A DNA stretch of 5,354 nucleotides from Gemmatimonadota bacterium (GCA_003220955.1 QHTW01000019.1:1-5354); one strand, 5' to 3'; positions 1 to 5,354 are shown, counted from the first letter of the stretch. Numbers and translations: made by a program. The notes: generated from the sequence alone by a model not told the origin.

Positions 1-277
1 TGACGGTGAGGTCGAAGCGGATCCCGCCCTTCGCTGGACCTCGCGACGTGTTGTACAGCACGCGATAGCCGGTGTACACCTCGACCTCGCCCGAGTCGCG
101 CAGGATCGGGACCGACACAATGATCTGTTTTTCGGGGTTCCGGAGCACCTTGTACAGGCCGCGGTCGAGATTGAGGAGCTTCGCGGCATGGTCGAAGCGC
201 TCCATCATCGCCTCGAAGGGATTCTCCTCGGCGAGAAAGGTCTGCTTGTCGGGACGGATAATCGCCGGTTCGCTCAT
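1..277 (-). CDS. gdhA: Glu/Leu/Phe/Val dehydrogenase, probably glutamate dehydrogenase (3'-partial, N-terminal 92 residues)
   Basis: Only the first 92 residues are in the window; the rest runs off the low-coordinate edge. The fragment is the start of the dimerisation domain of the hexameric glutamate dehydrogenase family: NPFEAMMERFDHAAKLL (19-35), then KQIIVSVPILRDSGEVEV (50-67), and YTGYRVLYNTSRGPAKGGIRF (69-89), where GPAKGGIRF holds the substrate-binding Lys83. This family interconverts glutamate and 2-oxoglutarate plus ammonia with NAD(P); the Rossmann cofactor domain lies outside the window, so cofactor choice cannot be judged. The VEVYTGYRV and RGPAKGG segments favour glutamate over leucine or phenylalanine dehydrogenase. 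ATG at 275-277 overlaps the lpxK stop as ATGA and follows a good AAGGG. It has no role in lipid A synthesis, so its place at the operon end suggests shared transcription, not shared pathway. Confidence 0.88.
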   Translation of the reverse strand, partial: MSEPAIIRPDKQTFLAEENPFEAMMERFDHAAKLLNLDRGLYKVLRNPEKQIIVSVPILRDSGEVEVYTGYRVLYNTSRGPAKGGIRFDLTV

Positions 278-1305
278 GCCACCCTTTTCAGGATCCCTGC
301 CAGGACCCGTTCGACGCCCTCGCCATTGAGTTCCCACCGCAGCGCGAGCTCCGCGACCAGCGGCTCGGGCGCGTCTGCCGGCCAGCGACCCCGGAGCTTC
401 ACCGCGTCCTTCTCGGTGACTACAACATAATCGGCGTCTTTTGCGGCCTGCGCGAGCCGGGCGACGTCGCCGGGGGGATACGCGTGATGGTCTTGATACG
501 CCGTCAGTTGCACGCTGGCGCCAAAGGCCCGCACCTGCGCCGCGAAGCTGACGGGATCGGCGATGCCGGCGGCCACCACCACCTGCTTTTTCGCGAGGGC
601 CGACAGCTCGACGCGCCGGCCGGACTTGAGTCCCGCCAATCCGTCGAGCGCGAGGTGCACGGCGGCGACGACCGCGGCCGGCCAGCGCGCCGCGATGCGC
701 CCCGCCAGCGCGCGCGATTCGGCGACCGCGGCGCGACGCCGCGTGACGACGATGACATCCGCGCGGCCCAGCGCGCTCCAATCTTCGCGCCACGGCCCGG
801 CCGGCAGCGGCCAGGCAACGTGGCGCGGCGGCGAGCTCTCCGTGCTCACGACGGCAATGTTGACGTCGCGGCCAACGTTGAGGCGCTGATACGCGTCGTC
901 GAGCACGAGCACGCGTGCTCCCTGCGCGCGGGCGTCCTCGGCTCCAGCCAGGCGATTGGGATTGGCGACGACGATCGCCCGCGGCACCAGCCGCTGGTGC
1001 ACCGCCTGCTCATCGCCGCGGTAGCCACGCAGGAGGATGCCGGGCCGGGCGCCGCGCGCCGCAAAGAACGCCGCCGTCCACGCGGCGAGCGGCGTCTTAC
1101 CCGCCCCGCCGACGGCGAGATTCCCGATCGCGACCGCCGGCAACGGCAGTCGTCGCCGCCGCAACCAGCCTTTCTCGTACGCGCTCGCGCGCGCGCTCAT
1201 CACGGTGCGGTACGCAAAGGCGAACGGCAGCAAGACGCCGCGCGCAACGCGCGCGGGCGCCGCACCGCTCCACCAGAGCCACTGCGCCATCCCCTGCGCG
1301 TTCAT
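274..1305 (-). CDS. lpxK: Tetraacyldisaccharide 4'-kinase LpxK
   Basis: Membrane-associated P-loop kinase that phosphorylates the 4' position of the tetraacyl disaccharide made by LpxB, giving lipid IVA. The protein is 343 residues (E. coli 328). An N-terminal hydrophobic/amphipathic segment (about 9-36) probably docks on the inner membrane. GNLAVGGAGKTPL (61-73) is the Walker A, followed by LLRGYRGDE (91-99), LDDAYQRLNVGRD (135-147), WPLPAGPWRE (165-174), AAGIADPVSF (245-254), YQDHHAYPP (270-278) with the conserved DHH, and VVTEKDAVKL (295-304). The acidic pair of the LDD motif is kept, but the usual His of DDxxQH is Arg141. The stretch between RGY and LDD is shorter than in E. coli. ATG at 1303-1305 overlaps the preceding TGA as ATGA and has a GGGGA-type weak Shine-Dalgarno six to nine bases upstream. 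The same frame stays open far upstream, but that part resembles no protein and overlaps lpxB. Confidence 0.94.
   Translation of the reverse strand: MNAQGMAQWLWWSGAAPARVARGVLLPFAFAYRTVMSARASAYEKGWLRRRRLPLPAVAIGNLAVGGAGKTPLAAWTAAFFAARGARPGILLRGYRGDEQAVHQRLVPRAIVVANPNRLAGAEDARAQGARVLVLDDAYQRLNVGRDVNIAVVSTESSPPRHVAWPLPAGPWREDWSALGRADVIVVTRRRAAVAESRALAGRIAARWPAAVVAAVHLALDGLAGLKSGRRVELSALAKKQVVVAAGIADPVSFAAQVRAFGASVQLTAYQDHHAYPPGDVARLAQAAKDADYVVVTEKDAVKLRGRWPADAPEPLVAELALRWELNGEGVERVLAGILKRVA
282..286 (-). promoter_or_regulatory. Ribosome binding site of the glutamate dehydrogenase gene
   Basis: The minus strand reads AAGGG, inside a longer AAAAGGG, four bases before the ATG at 275-277. It lies within the last codons of lpxK (Lys-Arg-Val-Ala-stop) and is the clearest Shine-Dalgarno at any of the gene junctions here, supporting both the chosen start and efficient translation of the downstream gene independent of lpxK. 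Confidence 0.55.
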
Positions 1306-1886
1306 GAGGTCCCCATGACCACTTGCAAGCAGCGCGCCACGGCGTCCATCCCGCGCCGCAGGCCGTCCTTCCCCGCGCCGATCTCGATGGGTGGCGCGTA
1401 GCGCACCTCGATCGCGGCAAACGGTTTGGGAATGCACATGCGGTCCCAGGAGCGGAGGTACCAAGCGGACGTTGATCGCGCGCCGACGGCGATGATCGGC
1501 ACACCGGCGTGCTGCGCCGCGGCAATCGCGCCGGGCTGCACGCGCTCCGCCGGTCCGCGCGGCCCATCGGGCGTAATCGCGACCACGGCTCCGCCCTCGA
1601 GCGCCCGCACGACTCCCAAGAGCCCGGCTTCCCCACCTCGCTGGGTGGATCCACGGACCGAGCGGTACCCCCAGCGCGCGCCCACATCCGCAAGATAGCC
1701 GCCGTCGCGGTGGCGGCTGATGAGCATGACGACGTCTTCGCCGCGATGGCGATACAACAGCGGCAGGATACGGCTGTGCCAGAGCACGAACACGAACGGG
1801 CGCCGCAGATCGCGTAGCGCCCGTACGTGTTCGTATCCGCTCACGCGATAGCGCCACGTGGCCGCGAGCGCGCGAATCAGCGCCGA
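1302..1886 (-). other. DUF374 lysophospholipid acyltransferase-like domain of the LpxB fusion
   Basis: Residues about 367-560 of the fusion. Conserved elements in order: TWRYRVSGYEHV, VLWHSRILPLLY with candidate catalytic His403, SRHRDGGYLA (423-432), VRGSTQRGG (443-451), ITPDGPRGP (470-478), then AIAAAQHAGVPIIAVG and LRSWDRMCIPKPF. These match the DUF374/LPLAT family, which normally stands alone at about 200-230 residues with a hydrophobic N-terminal segment; here that segment is reduced to a short ALIRALAATW stretch. As recalled, the Helicobacter/Campylobacter lipid A secondary acyltransferase LpxJ belongs to this family, which, with the fusion to LpxB and the following lpxK, suggests secondary acylation of lipid A. 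The acyl donor and position cannot be read from sequence. Confidence 0.82.
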
Positions 1887-2984
1887 TCCCGCTCGCGCCG
1901 CGAGCTCCGCGACCCGATCCGCCGCGCCCGGCGCCCCCAAACGATCGCGCACCAGACGCAATCCCTCGCGCTGGCGGCGCGTGGCGGGATCGGCGGCGTC
2001 GAGCAGCGGCAGCACACCGTCGGCAAGCGATTCGGCCGTGGCGCGGCGCTGCAAGAACTCGGGCGCGACCTCGTACCCCGCCACCAGATTGACCAAGCCC
2101 ACCCACGGCACCTGCACCAACCGGAACGCGATGTAGGACGAGATCGGATGCACGCGGTACGTGATGACCATCGGCACATCGGCGATGGCGGCCTCGAGCG
2201 TCGTCGTGCCGGACTTGCAGATCCCCGCGTCGGACGCGGCGAAGACGAGCAGCGGATCGCCCTGGTGCACGCGGATCGCTCCCGGCTCCGGGTATTCGGC
2301 GTCGGATGTGCCGGCGGCGACGACCTGCATGTCGGGGCGCGCCGCCGCGACACGAGCCGCCGCGGCCCGAAAGATGGCCCAGTGACGCTTCACCTCCTGC
2401 CTGCGGCTCCCCGGAAACAGGCCGAGCGTCGGCCGCTGCGGATCGAGTCCAAGCGCGCGGCGCGCCTCGGCGCGCGACGGCGGGGCCGGCCGGTCCTTGA
2501 GGGGATGGCCCACGAAGGTCGCCGCCACACCGCGCTCCCGAAAGAACGCCTCTTCGAACGGCAGGATCACCGCCAGTCGATTCACCGGCGCGAGCTTGCG
2601 CACGCGCTTCGGTCCCCAGGCCCACATCTGCGGCGCGATGTAGTACAAAACGGGAATACCGGCGGCGGCGGCAGCAGCGGCGGCACGGAGGTGATAACCC
2701 GGGTAATCGACCAGGATGACGAGATCGTAACGTTTTTCCTGAAATGACTTCTTGATTCGATTCAGCAGGCGATAGTGTGCGGGAATCTTGGCGATCGCTT
2801 CGACGAATCCCACCACGGAGTATGCTTCCATGCGGTCGAGCACGCGGACCCCAGCGCGCTCGAGCAGCGGACCGCCCAGAGCCTCGAGCTCGAGTCCGGG
2901 GAGGCGGCGGCGCAGGGCATTCGCCACCGCGGCGGCATGCGCGTCGGCCGATGGCTCGCCGGCCGAGATGTAGATCCGCGTCAC
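1302..2984 (-). CDS. lpxB: Lipid-A-disaccharide synthase LpxB fused to a DUF374-type lysophospholipid acyltransferase
   Basis: One uninterrupted 560-codon frame encodes two enzymes. Residues 1-366 are LpxB, the GT19 glycosyltransferase that joins UDP-2,3-diacylglucosamine to lipid X at the inner membrane: SAGEPSAD (7-14; the usual form has GD at the end), VDYPGYH (92-98), YYIAPQMWAWG (114-124), LPFEEAFF, FVGHPL (157-162), FPGSRRQEV (190-198), SGTTTLEAA (258-266), NLVAGYEVAPEFLQ. This is the usual LpxB core, complete at both ends. Residues 367-560 are a DUF374 acyltransferase (LWHSRILP, SRHRDGG, TPDGPRGP). There is almost no linker. An octa-alanine run lies at residues 101-108. The frame stays open well upstream, but GTG at 2982-2984 gives the expected MTRIYISAGEPSAD start and a GTGA overlap with the preceding stop; no Shine-Dalgarno is seen. 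The 3' end overlaps lpxK as ATGA. If an indel has merged two genes, they would be neighbours in the same order. Confidence 0.92.
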   Translation of the reverse strand: MTRIYISAGEPSADAHAAAVANALRRRLPGLELEALGGPLLERAGVRVLDRMEAYSVVGFVEAIAKIPAHYRLLNRIKKSFQEKRYDLVILVDYPGYHLRAAAAAAAAGIPVLYYIAPQMWAWGPKRVRKLAPVNRLAVILPFEEAFFRERGVAATFVGHPLKDRPAPPSRAEARRALGLDPQRPTLGLFPGSRRQEVKRHWAIFRAAAARVAAARPDMQVVAAGTSDAEYPEPGAIRVHQGDPLLVFAASDAGICKSGTTTLEAAIADVPMVITYRVHPISSYIAFRLVQVPWVGLVNLVAGYEVAPEFLQRRATAESLADGVLPLLDAADPATRRQREGLRLVRDRLGAPGAADRVAELAARAGSALIRALAATWRYRVSGYEHVRALRDLRRPFVFVLWHSRILPLLYRHRGEDVVMLISRHRDGGYLADVGARWGYRSVRGSTQRGGEAGLLGVVRALEGGAVVAITPDGPRGPAERVQPGAIAAAQHAGVPIIAVGARSTSAWYLRSWDRMCIPKPFAAIEVRYAPPIEIGAGKDGLRRGMDAVARCLQVVMGTS

Positions 2985-3964
2985 GGCCGCGCGGCGGCCA
3001 GCGGCGAGGCGCTGATCGCGTCGGCGACCCGGTAGGCGAGAGCCAGGGCCTGCACTCCCGCCGCGCCGGTCACGACGACGTCGCCGTCGCCGCGCACCGC
3101 GCGGAGGAAACTCTCGAGCTCGAGCTGTAGCGGCTCCGCCTCGGGCGCGTCGAGCCGGATGTGCTCGACGATTTCTTCGATGCGGGTGGCGCCGAACCCC
3201 TGCCACCCCGACTTGAGCCGGTAGAAGTGGCCGTTGCCCTGAGCCAGATCGAGCGAGAAGTAGCCGGTCGGCTGGAAGATGCGCAGCTTGCGCGTGCGCT
3301 CGCGCGACACTCGGCTCGCCGTGATGATCGCGACCGCGCCGTTGGCGAACTCGACCCGGGCATTGGCGATGTCGACATGCGGCGTGAGGATGGGGACGCC
3401 CGTGGCGCGCACCTCGACAACCTCCGACCGCACGAGCTCCAGCACCAGATCGAGATCGTGAATCATCAGGTCGAGGATGACGGCCACGTCGGTGCCGCGC
3501 GGCTGGAACGGGGCGAGGCGTTCGGTTTGCAGGAAGCGGGGCTCCTCGAGGTACGGCGCGGCGGCCCGGACAGCACGATTGAAGCGCTCGACGTGGCCCA
3601 CCTGGAGACAGAGCCTCCGCTCCCGCGCCGTGTGGACCACCTGCTCGGCGCCGGGAAGCGTATCCGCCAGCGGCTTCTCGACGAGAGCATGGAGGCCGCG
3701 CTCGAGCACGGGCAGGGCGACCTCGACGTGTGCCGGCGTCGGGACTACCACGGTGACCGCCTCGACGCGGTCCAGCAGCGCCTCAAGTGAGCCAAAGGCC
3801 GTTGTCTCGAGCTCCTTGGCGACTTGCTGGGAGCGCGTCGGATTGTGGTCATAGAAGCCCACGAGATCCGAGCCGTCGATCTTCTTGAGGAGCCGGATGT
3901 GGTGGAAGCCGAGCGCGCCCGCCCCGACCACACCTACCCGCACGGGCCGCGGGCGCTGCGTCAC
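2981..3964 (-). CDS. Gfo/Idh/MocA-family NAD(P)-dependent oxidoreductase, GnnA-like by position
   Basis: A 327-residue two-domain sugar dehydrogenase. Residues 8-120 form a Rossmann domain with GAGALG at 14-19 and an acidic Asp39 at the end of strand 2, suggesting NAD use. EKP at 96-98 supplies the family's catalytic Lys97. VGHVERFN (122-129) opens the C-terminal alpha/beta domain, and DLMIHDLD (165-172) carries the conserved Asp/His pair, so the active site looks intact. It lies between lpxA and lpxB, with GTGA overlaps at both ends. In Acidithiobacillus ferrooxidans the relative gnnA sits in this slot and oxidises the 3-OH of UDP-GlcNAc ahead of transamination by GnnB. That role here is inference: no aminotransferase gene is in the window, and the family has many sugar substrates. 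GTG at 3962-3964 was chosen for the overlap with the lpxA stop; a weak GGGG lies just upstream. Confidence 0.88.
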   Translation of the reverse strand: MTQRPRPVRVGVVGAGALGFHHIRLLKKIDGSDLVGFYDHNPTRSQQVAKELETTAFGSLEALLDRVEAVTVVVPTPAHVEVALPVLERGLHALVEKPLADTLPGAEQVVHTARERRLCLQVGHVERFNRAVRAAAPYLEEPRFLQTERLAPFQPRGTDVAVILDLMIHDLDLVLELVRSEVVEVRATGVPILTPHVDIANARVEFANGAVAIITASRVSRERTRKLRIFQPTGYFSLDLAQGNGHFYRLKSGWQGFGATRIEEIVEHIRLDAPEAEPLQLELESFLRAVRGDGDVVVTGAAGVQALALAYRVADAISASPLAAARP

Positions 3965-4716
3965 ACCATTACCCCGCGCTGCGACGCCTCGATGAAGCGC
4001 AGAAACGTTTCCACCTCGGCGACCTGGGGGAGCTCAGCGCGCGCGCGCGCGACGCCCTGGCTTACCGTGAGATCGGAATTGAACACCAGGCGGTAGGCGC
4101 GTTTCAGCGACAGCTTCAATTCCGGAGCGAACCCGGCCCGCTGCAGGCCCACGGAATTGAGGCCGTAGAGATGGACCGGGTTTCCCGCGGCCTTGGTGTA
4201 CGGCGGCACGTCCTGATTGACCCGCGATCCGCCGCCGACGAACGAGTACGTCCCGATCCGCACGAACTGGTGGATCGGGACGAGCCCGCTGATGATCGCC
4301 CGGTCGTCGACGGTCACGTGCCCGGCCATCTGGACGCCGTTCGCCATGATCACGTCGTTGCCGATGACGCAGTCGTGCGCGACGTGCACGAAGCAACGTG
4401 CCCCCACCGTCGTCTTGCCAGTCGCGGTGCTGCCGCGGTTGATCGTGCAGTACTCGCGGATGATCGTCCCGTTGCCGATCTCCACCCACGTCTCTTCCCC
4501 TTTGTACTTGAGGTCCTGCGGATCGTTGCCGATCACCGTGCCGTAGCCGATCTTCACGCCGTCGCCCACGCGCGTATTGCGCTCCAGCACGGCATGCGCG
4601 GCGATGCTGCAGCGCTCGCCCACCGTCACGCGCGGGCCGATCACGCAGTACGGCCCGACCGACACGTCGGCACCCAGCTCCGCGGTGGGATCGATCAGCG
4701 CGGTCCGGTGGATCAC
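3961..4716 (-). CDS. lpxA: Acyl-ACP--UDP-N-acetylglucosamine O-acyltransferase LpxA
   Basis: First enzyme of lipid A synthesis; a cytoplasmic homotrimer that moves a 3-hydroxyacyl chain from ACP to the 3-position of UDP-GlcNAc (or to its 3-amino analogue in some species). The 251-residue protein (E. coli LpxA is 262) has left-handed beta-helix hexapeptide repeats over about residues 8-170 (IGPRVTVGE, CVIGNDVIMANG) and the helical C-terminal domain. Key segments: QDLKYKGEETWVEIG (67-81), TINRGS (91-96), HVAHDC with catalytic His114, IHQF (148-151), and VGGGSRVNQDVPPY. The position matching the E. coli hydrocarbon-ruler Gly173 is Gly162. An in-frame ATG further upstream (4794) would overlap fabZ by about 80 bases; GTG at 4714-4716 is preferred because the protein then begins MIHRTALIDP like the family, and it makes a GTGA overlap with the fabZ stop. 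No Shine-Dalgarno is evident, so initiation probably depends on coupling. Confidence 0.95.
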   Translation of the reverse strand: MIHRTALIDPTAELGADVSVGPYCVIGPRVTVGERCSIAAHAVLERNTRVGDGVKIGYGTVIGNDPQDLKYKGEETWVEIGNGTIIREYCTINRGSTATGKTTVGARCFVHVAHDCVIGNDVIMANGVQMAGHVTVDDRAIISGLVPIHQFVRIGTYSFVGGGSRVNQDVPPYTKAAGNPVHLYGLNSVGLQRAGFAPELKLSLKRAYRLVFNSDLTVSQGVARARAELPQVAEVETFLRFIEASQRGVMV

Positions 4717-5156
4717 CGGTCGACGACCATCGCCATCATCTCCGCTTCGGCCACCACTTGGCCGTCCACGAATCCGGCGCCTTTCATGCGGCACGTCTTA
4801 CCGCGGAATTGCACCATCTCGAGCTCGAACCGGATCTGATCGCCCGGCACGACGGGGCGCCGGAACTTCACGTTGTCGAGCGACATGAAGTACACGACCT
4901 TATTCGCGGTATCCTGACCTTCGAAGTGGCTCATCAACAACATCCCGCCCACCTGCGCCATCGCCTCGATGATGAGCACGCCCGGCATGATCGGATGCCC
5001 CGGGAAATGTCCCTGGAAGAACGGCTCGTTGATCGTGACATTCTTGATGCCCACGATGCGTTTCTGCCCTTCCACCTCGACGATCCGGTCGACGAGCAGG
5101 AACGGATAGCGGTGCGGCAGGTAGTCCATGATCTTGCTGATGTCCATCGCCGGCAT
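4713..5156 (-). other. fabZ: FabZ domain with possible independent internal start
   Basis: In-frame ATG codons at 5154-5156 and 5145-5147 open the FabZ part of the fusion. Starting at the first gives a 147-residue protein, close to the roughly 150 residues of free-standing FabZ, with catalytic His50 and Glu64. A strong Shine-Dalgarno-like AGGGAGG lies nine bases upstream of the first ATG (5166-5172). Free FabZ from the same mRNA is therefore plausible but is inference; the fused product is what the reading frame shows directly. Confidence 0.5.
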
Positions 5157-5354
5157 TCCGGTGCGCCTCCCTGCGCGAGCGAGCGCGCGGGCCAGCGCGA
5201 TGTTGCCGCCGTGGCTGGGCCGCGTCGCCACCACATGAGCCTGAATCCGGGCGCCCGTCAGCGCCAGGTCACCCACGATGTCCGCGGCCTTGTGCCGCAC
5301 GAATTCGTCCGGCCAGCGCAATTTCCCGCCGTTCACCACCCCACGTTCGTCGAG
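4713..5354 (-). CDS. lpxC-fabZ: Bifunctional LpxC-FabZ: UDP-3-O-acyl-GlcNAc deacetylase / 3-hydroxyacyl-ACP dehydratase (5'-partial)
   Basis: The last 213 residues of a fusion protein; the reading frame runs off the high-coordinate edge of the window, so the start and most of LpxC are missing. Residues 1-60 of the fragment are the LpxC C-terminus: DEFVRHKAADIVGDL carries the His (21) and Asp (25) expected at the zinc/active site, and RPSHGGN (His48) matches the catalytic His loop. Residues 67-213 are a complete FabZ hot-dog domain: PHRYPFLLVDRI, then GHFPGHPIMPGV (catalytic His) and IEAMAQVGG (catalytic Glu). LpxC performs the committed zinc-dependent deacetylation of lipid A synthesis; FabZ dehydrates 3-hydroxyacyl-ACP in fatty acid elongation, so the fusion joins the two enzymes that share the 3-hydroxyacyl-ACP branch point. 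No stop separates the domains. LpxC-FabZ fusions are known in Bacteroidetes-type lineages. The TGA stop overlaps the lpxA GTG by four bases. Confidence 0.93.
   Translation of the reverse strand, partial: LDERGVVNGGKLRWPDEFVRHKAADIVGDLALTGARIQAHVVATRPSHGGNIALARALARAGRRTGMPAMDISKIMDYLPHRYPFLLVDRIVEVEGQKRIVGIKNVTINEPFFQGHFPGHPIMPGVLIIEAMAQVGGMLLMSHFEGQDTANKVVYFMSLDNVKFRRPVVPGDQIRFELEMVQFRGKTCRMKGAGFVDGQVVAEAEMMAMVVDR
5166..5172 (-). promoter_or_regulatory. Internal ribosome binding site candidate before FabZ domain
   Basis: The minus strand reads AGGGAGG, strongly complementary to the anti-Shine-Dalgarno, nine bases before the ATG at 5154-5156. It sits in the linker between the LpxC and FabZ domains and uses Gly GGG and Arg AGG codons, whereas most arginines nearby use CGN. 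It is a better ribosome site than anything visible at the lpxA, oxidoreductase or lpxB starts in this window. Function is inferred from position and match alone. Confidence 0.45.

Noticed and set aside
484..1401. Plus-strand open frame of about 305 codons opposite lpxK
   Set aside because: Antisense shadow in high-GC coding DNA with no domain-like sequence.
1306..2625. Long open minus-strand frame running upstream of lpxK, in another frame over lpxB
   Set aside because: Its translation is Arg/Ala/Gly-rich, lacks recognisable motifs and overlaps well-supported LpxB and acyltransferase sequence; high GC content leaves alternative frames open.
1827..2747. Plus-strand open frame of about 306 codons opposite lpxB
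   Set aside because: Antisense shadow of lpxB with Arg/His-rich low-complexity translation and no family features; the sense frame has many conserved motifs.
2883..3124. Perfect 12-base palindrome CTCGAGCTCGAG at 2883-2894 and again at 3113-3124, with an 11-base match near 4818
   Set aside because: Each copy encodes Leu-Glu-Leu-Glu (or Phe-Glu-Leu-Glu context) with the preferred CTC and GAG codons inside different genes; coding bias explains them better than an operator.
2985..3206. 74-codon N-terminal extension of LpxB
   Set aside because: The extension is Arg-rich, overlaps the oxidoreductase gene and has no LpxB similarity; the GTG at 2982-2984 fits both the family start and the overlap pattern.
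4717..4794. 26-codon N-terminal extension of LpxA from the upstream ATG
   Set aside because: It lies inside the FabZ coding region and its Arg/Gly-rich translation does not match LpxA; the GTG at 4714-4716 gives the expected N-terminus.
1..5354. Mobile element, CRISPR, tRNA/rRNA, riboswitch, terminator or promoter
   Set aside because: None was seen; coding sequence is continuous across the window with no intergenic gap, and no transposase, direct-repeat array or hairpin-plus-T-run stands out by eye.

Overview
This window is a gap-free stretch of a high-GC Gram-negative chromosome in which every gene lies on the minus strand. Reading in the direction of transcription (high to low coordinate) the order is: lpxC-fabZ fusion (5' end outside the window) > lpxA > Gfo/Idh/MocA-family oxidoreductase > lpxB fused to a DUF374-type lysophospholipid acyltransferase > lpxK > start of a glutamate dehydrogenase gene (3' end outside the window). 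No intergenic space, promoter, terminator, RNA gene, mobile element or CRISPR is visible.

The assignments rest on motifs read in the translations: LpxC zinc-site residues and FabZ HFPGHP/EAMAQ, left-handed beta-helix hexapeptides and the AHDC catalytic histidine in LpxA, GxGxxG/EKP/VERFN in the oxidoreductase, YYIAPQMWAWG/PGSR/SGTTTLEAA in LpxB, TPDGPRGP in the acyltransferase domain, the Walker A GGAGKTP in LpxK, and GPAKGGIRF in the dehydrogenase. All five gene junctions are 4-base start/stop overlaps (GTGA, GTGA, GTGA, ATGA, ATGA), which fixes the starts and points to one translationally coupled operon.

Together the genes make lipid A: LpxC deacetylates the UDP-3-O-acyl-GlcNAc made by LpxA, FabZ supplies acyl-ACP intermediates from the same 3-hydroxyacyl-ACP pool, LpxB joins two monosaccharides, the fused acyltransferase probably adds an acyl chain, and LpxK phosphorylates the 4' position. 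The oxidoreductase occupies the lpxA-lpxB slot used by gnnA in Acidithiobacillus (3-amino-GlcNAc lipid A) and by lpxI in some other bacteria. No LpxH/LpxI/LpxG-type hydrolase and no Kdo transferase is in the window.

The lpxC-fabZ fusion and the gene order fit the FCB-type lineages; with this high GC, Gemmatimonadota is the best guess, but this is inferred from memory of gene order and was not tested. The most notable points are the LpxB-acyltransferase fusion, an internal Shine-Dalgarno that may release free FabZ from the lpxC-fabZ gene, the GnnA-like protein without a visible aminotransferase partner, and an Arg in place of the conserved His in the DDxxQH motif of LpxK.
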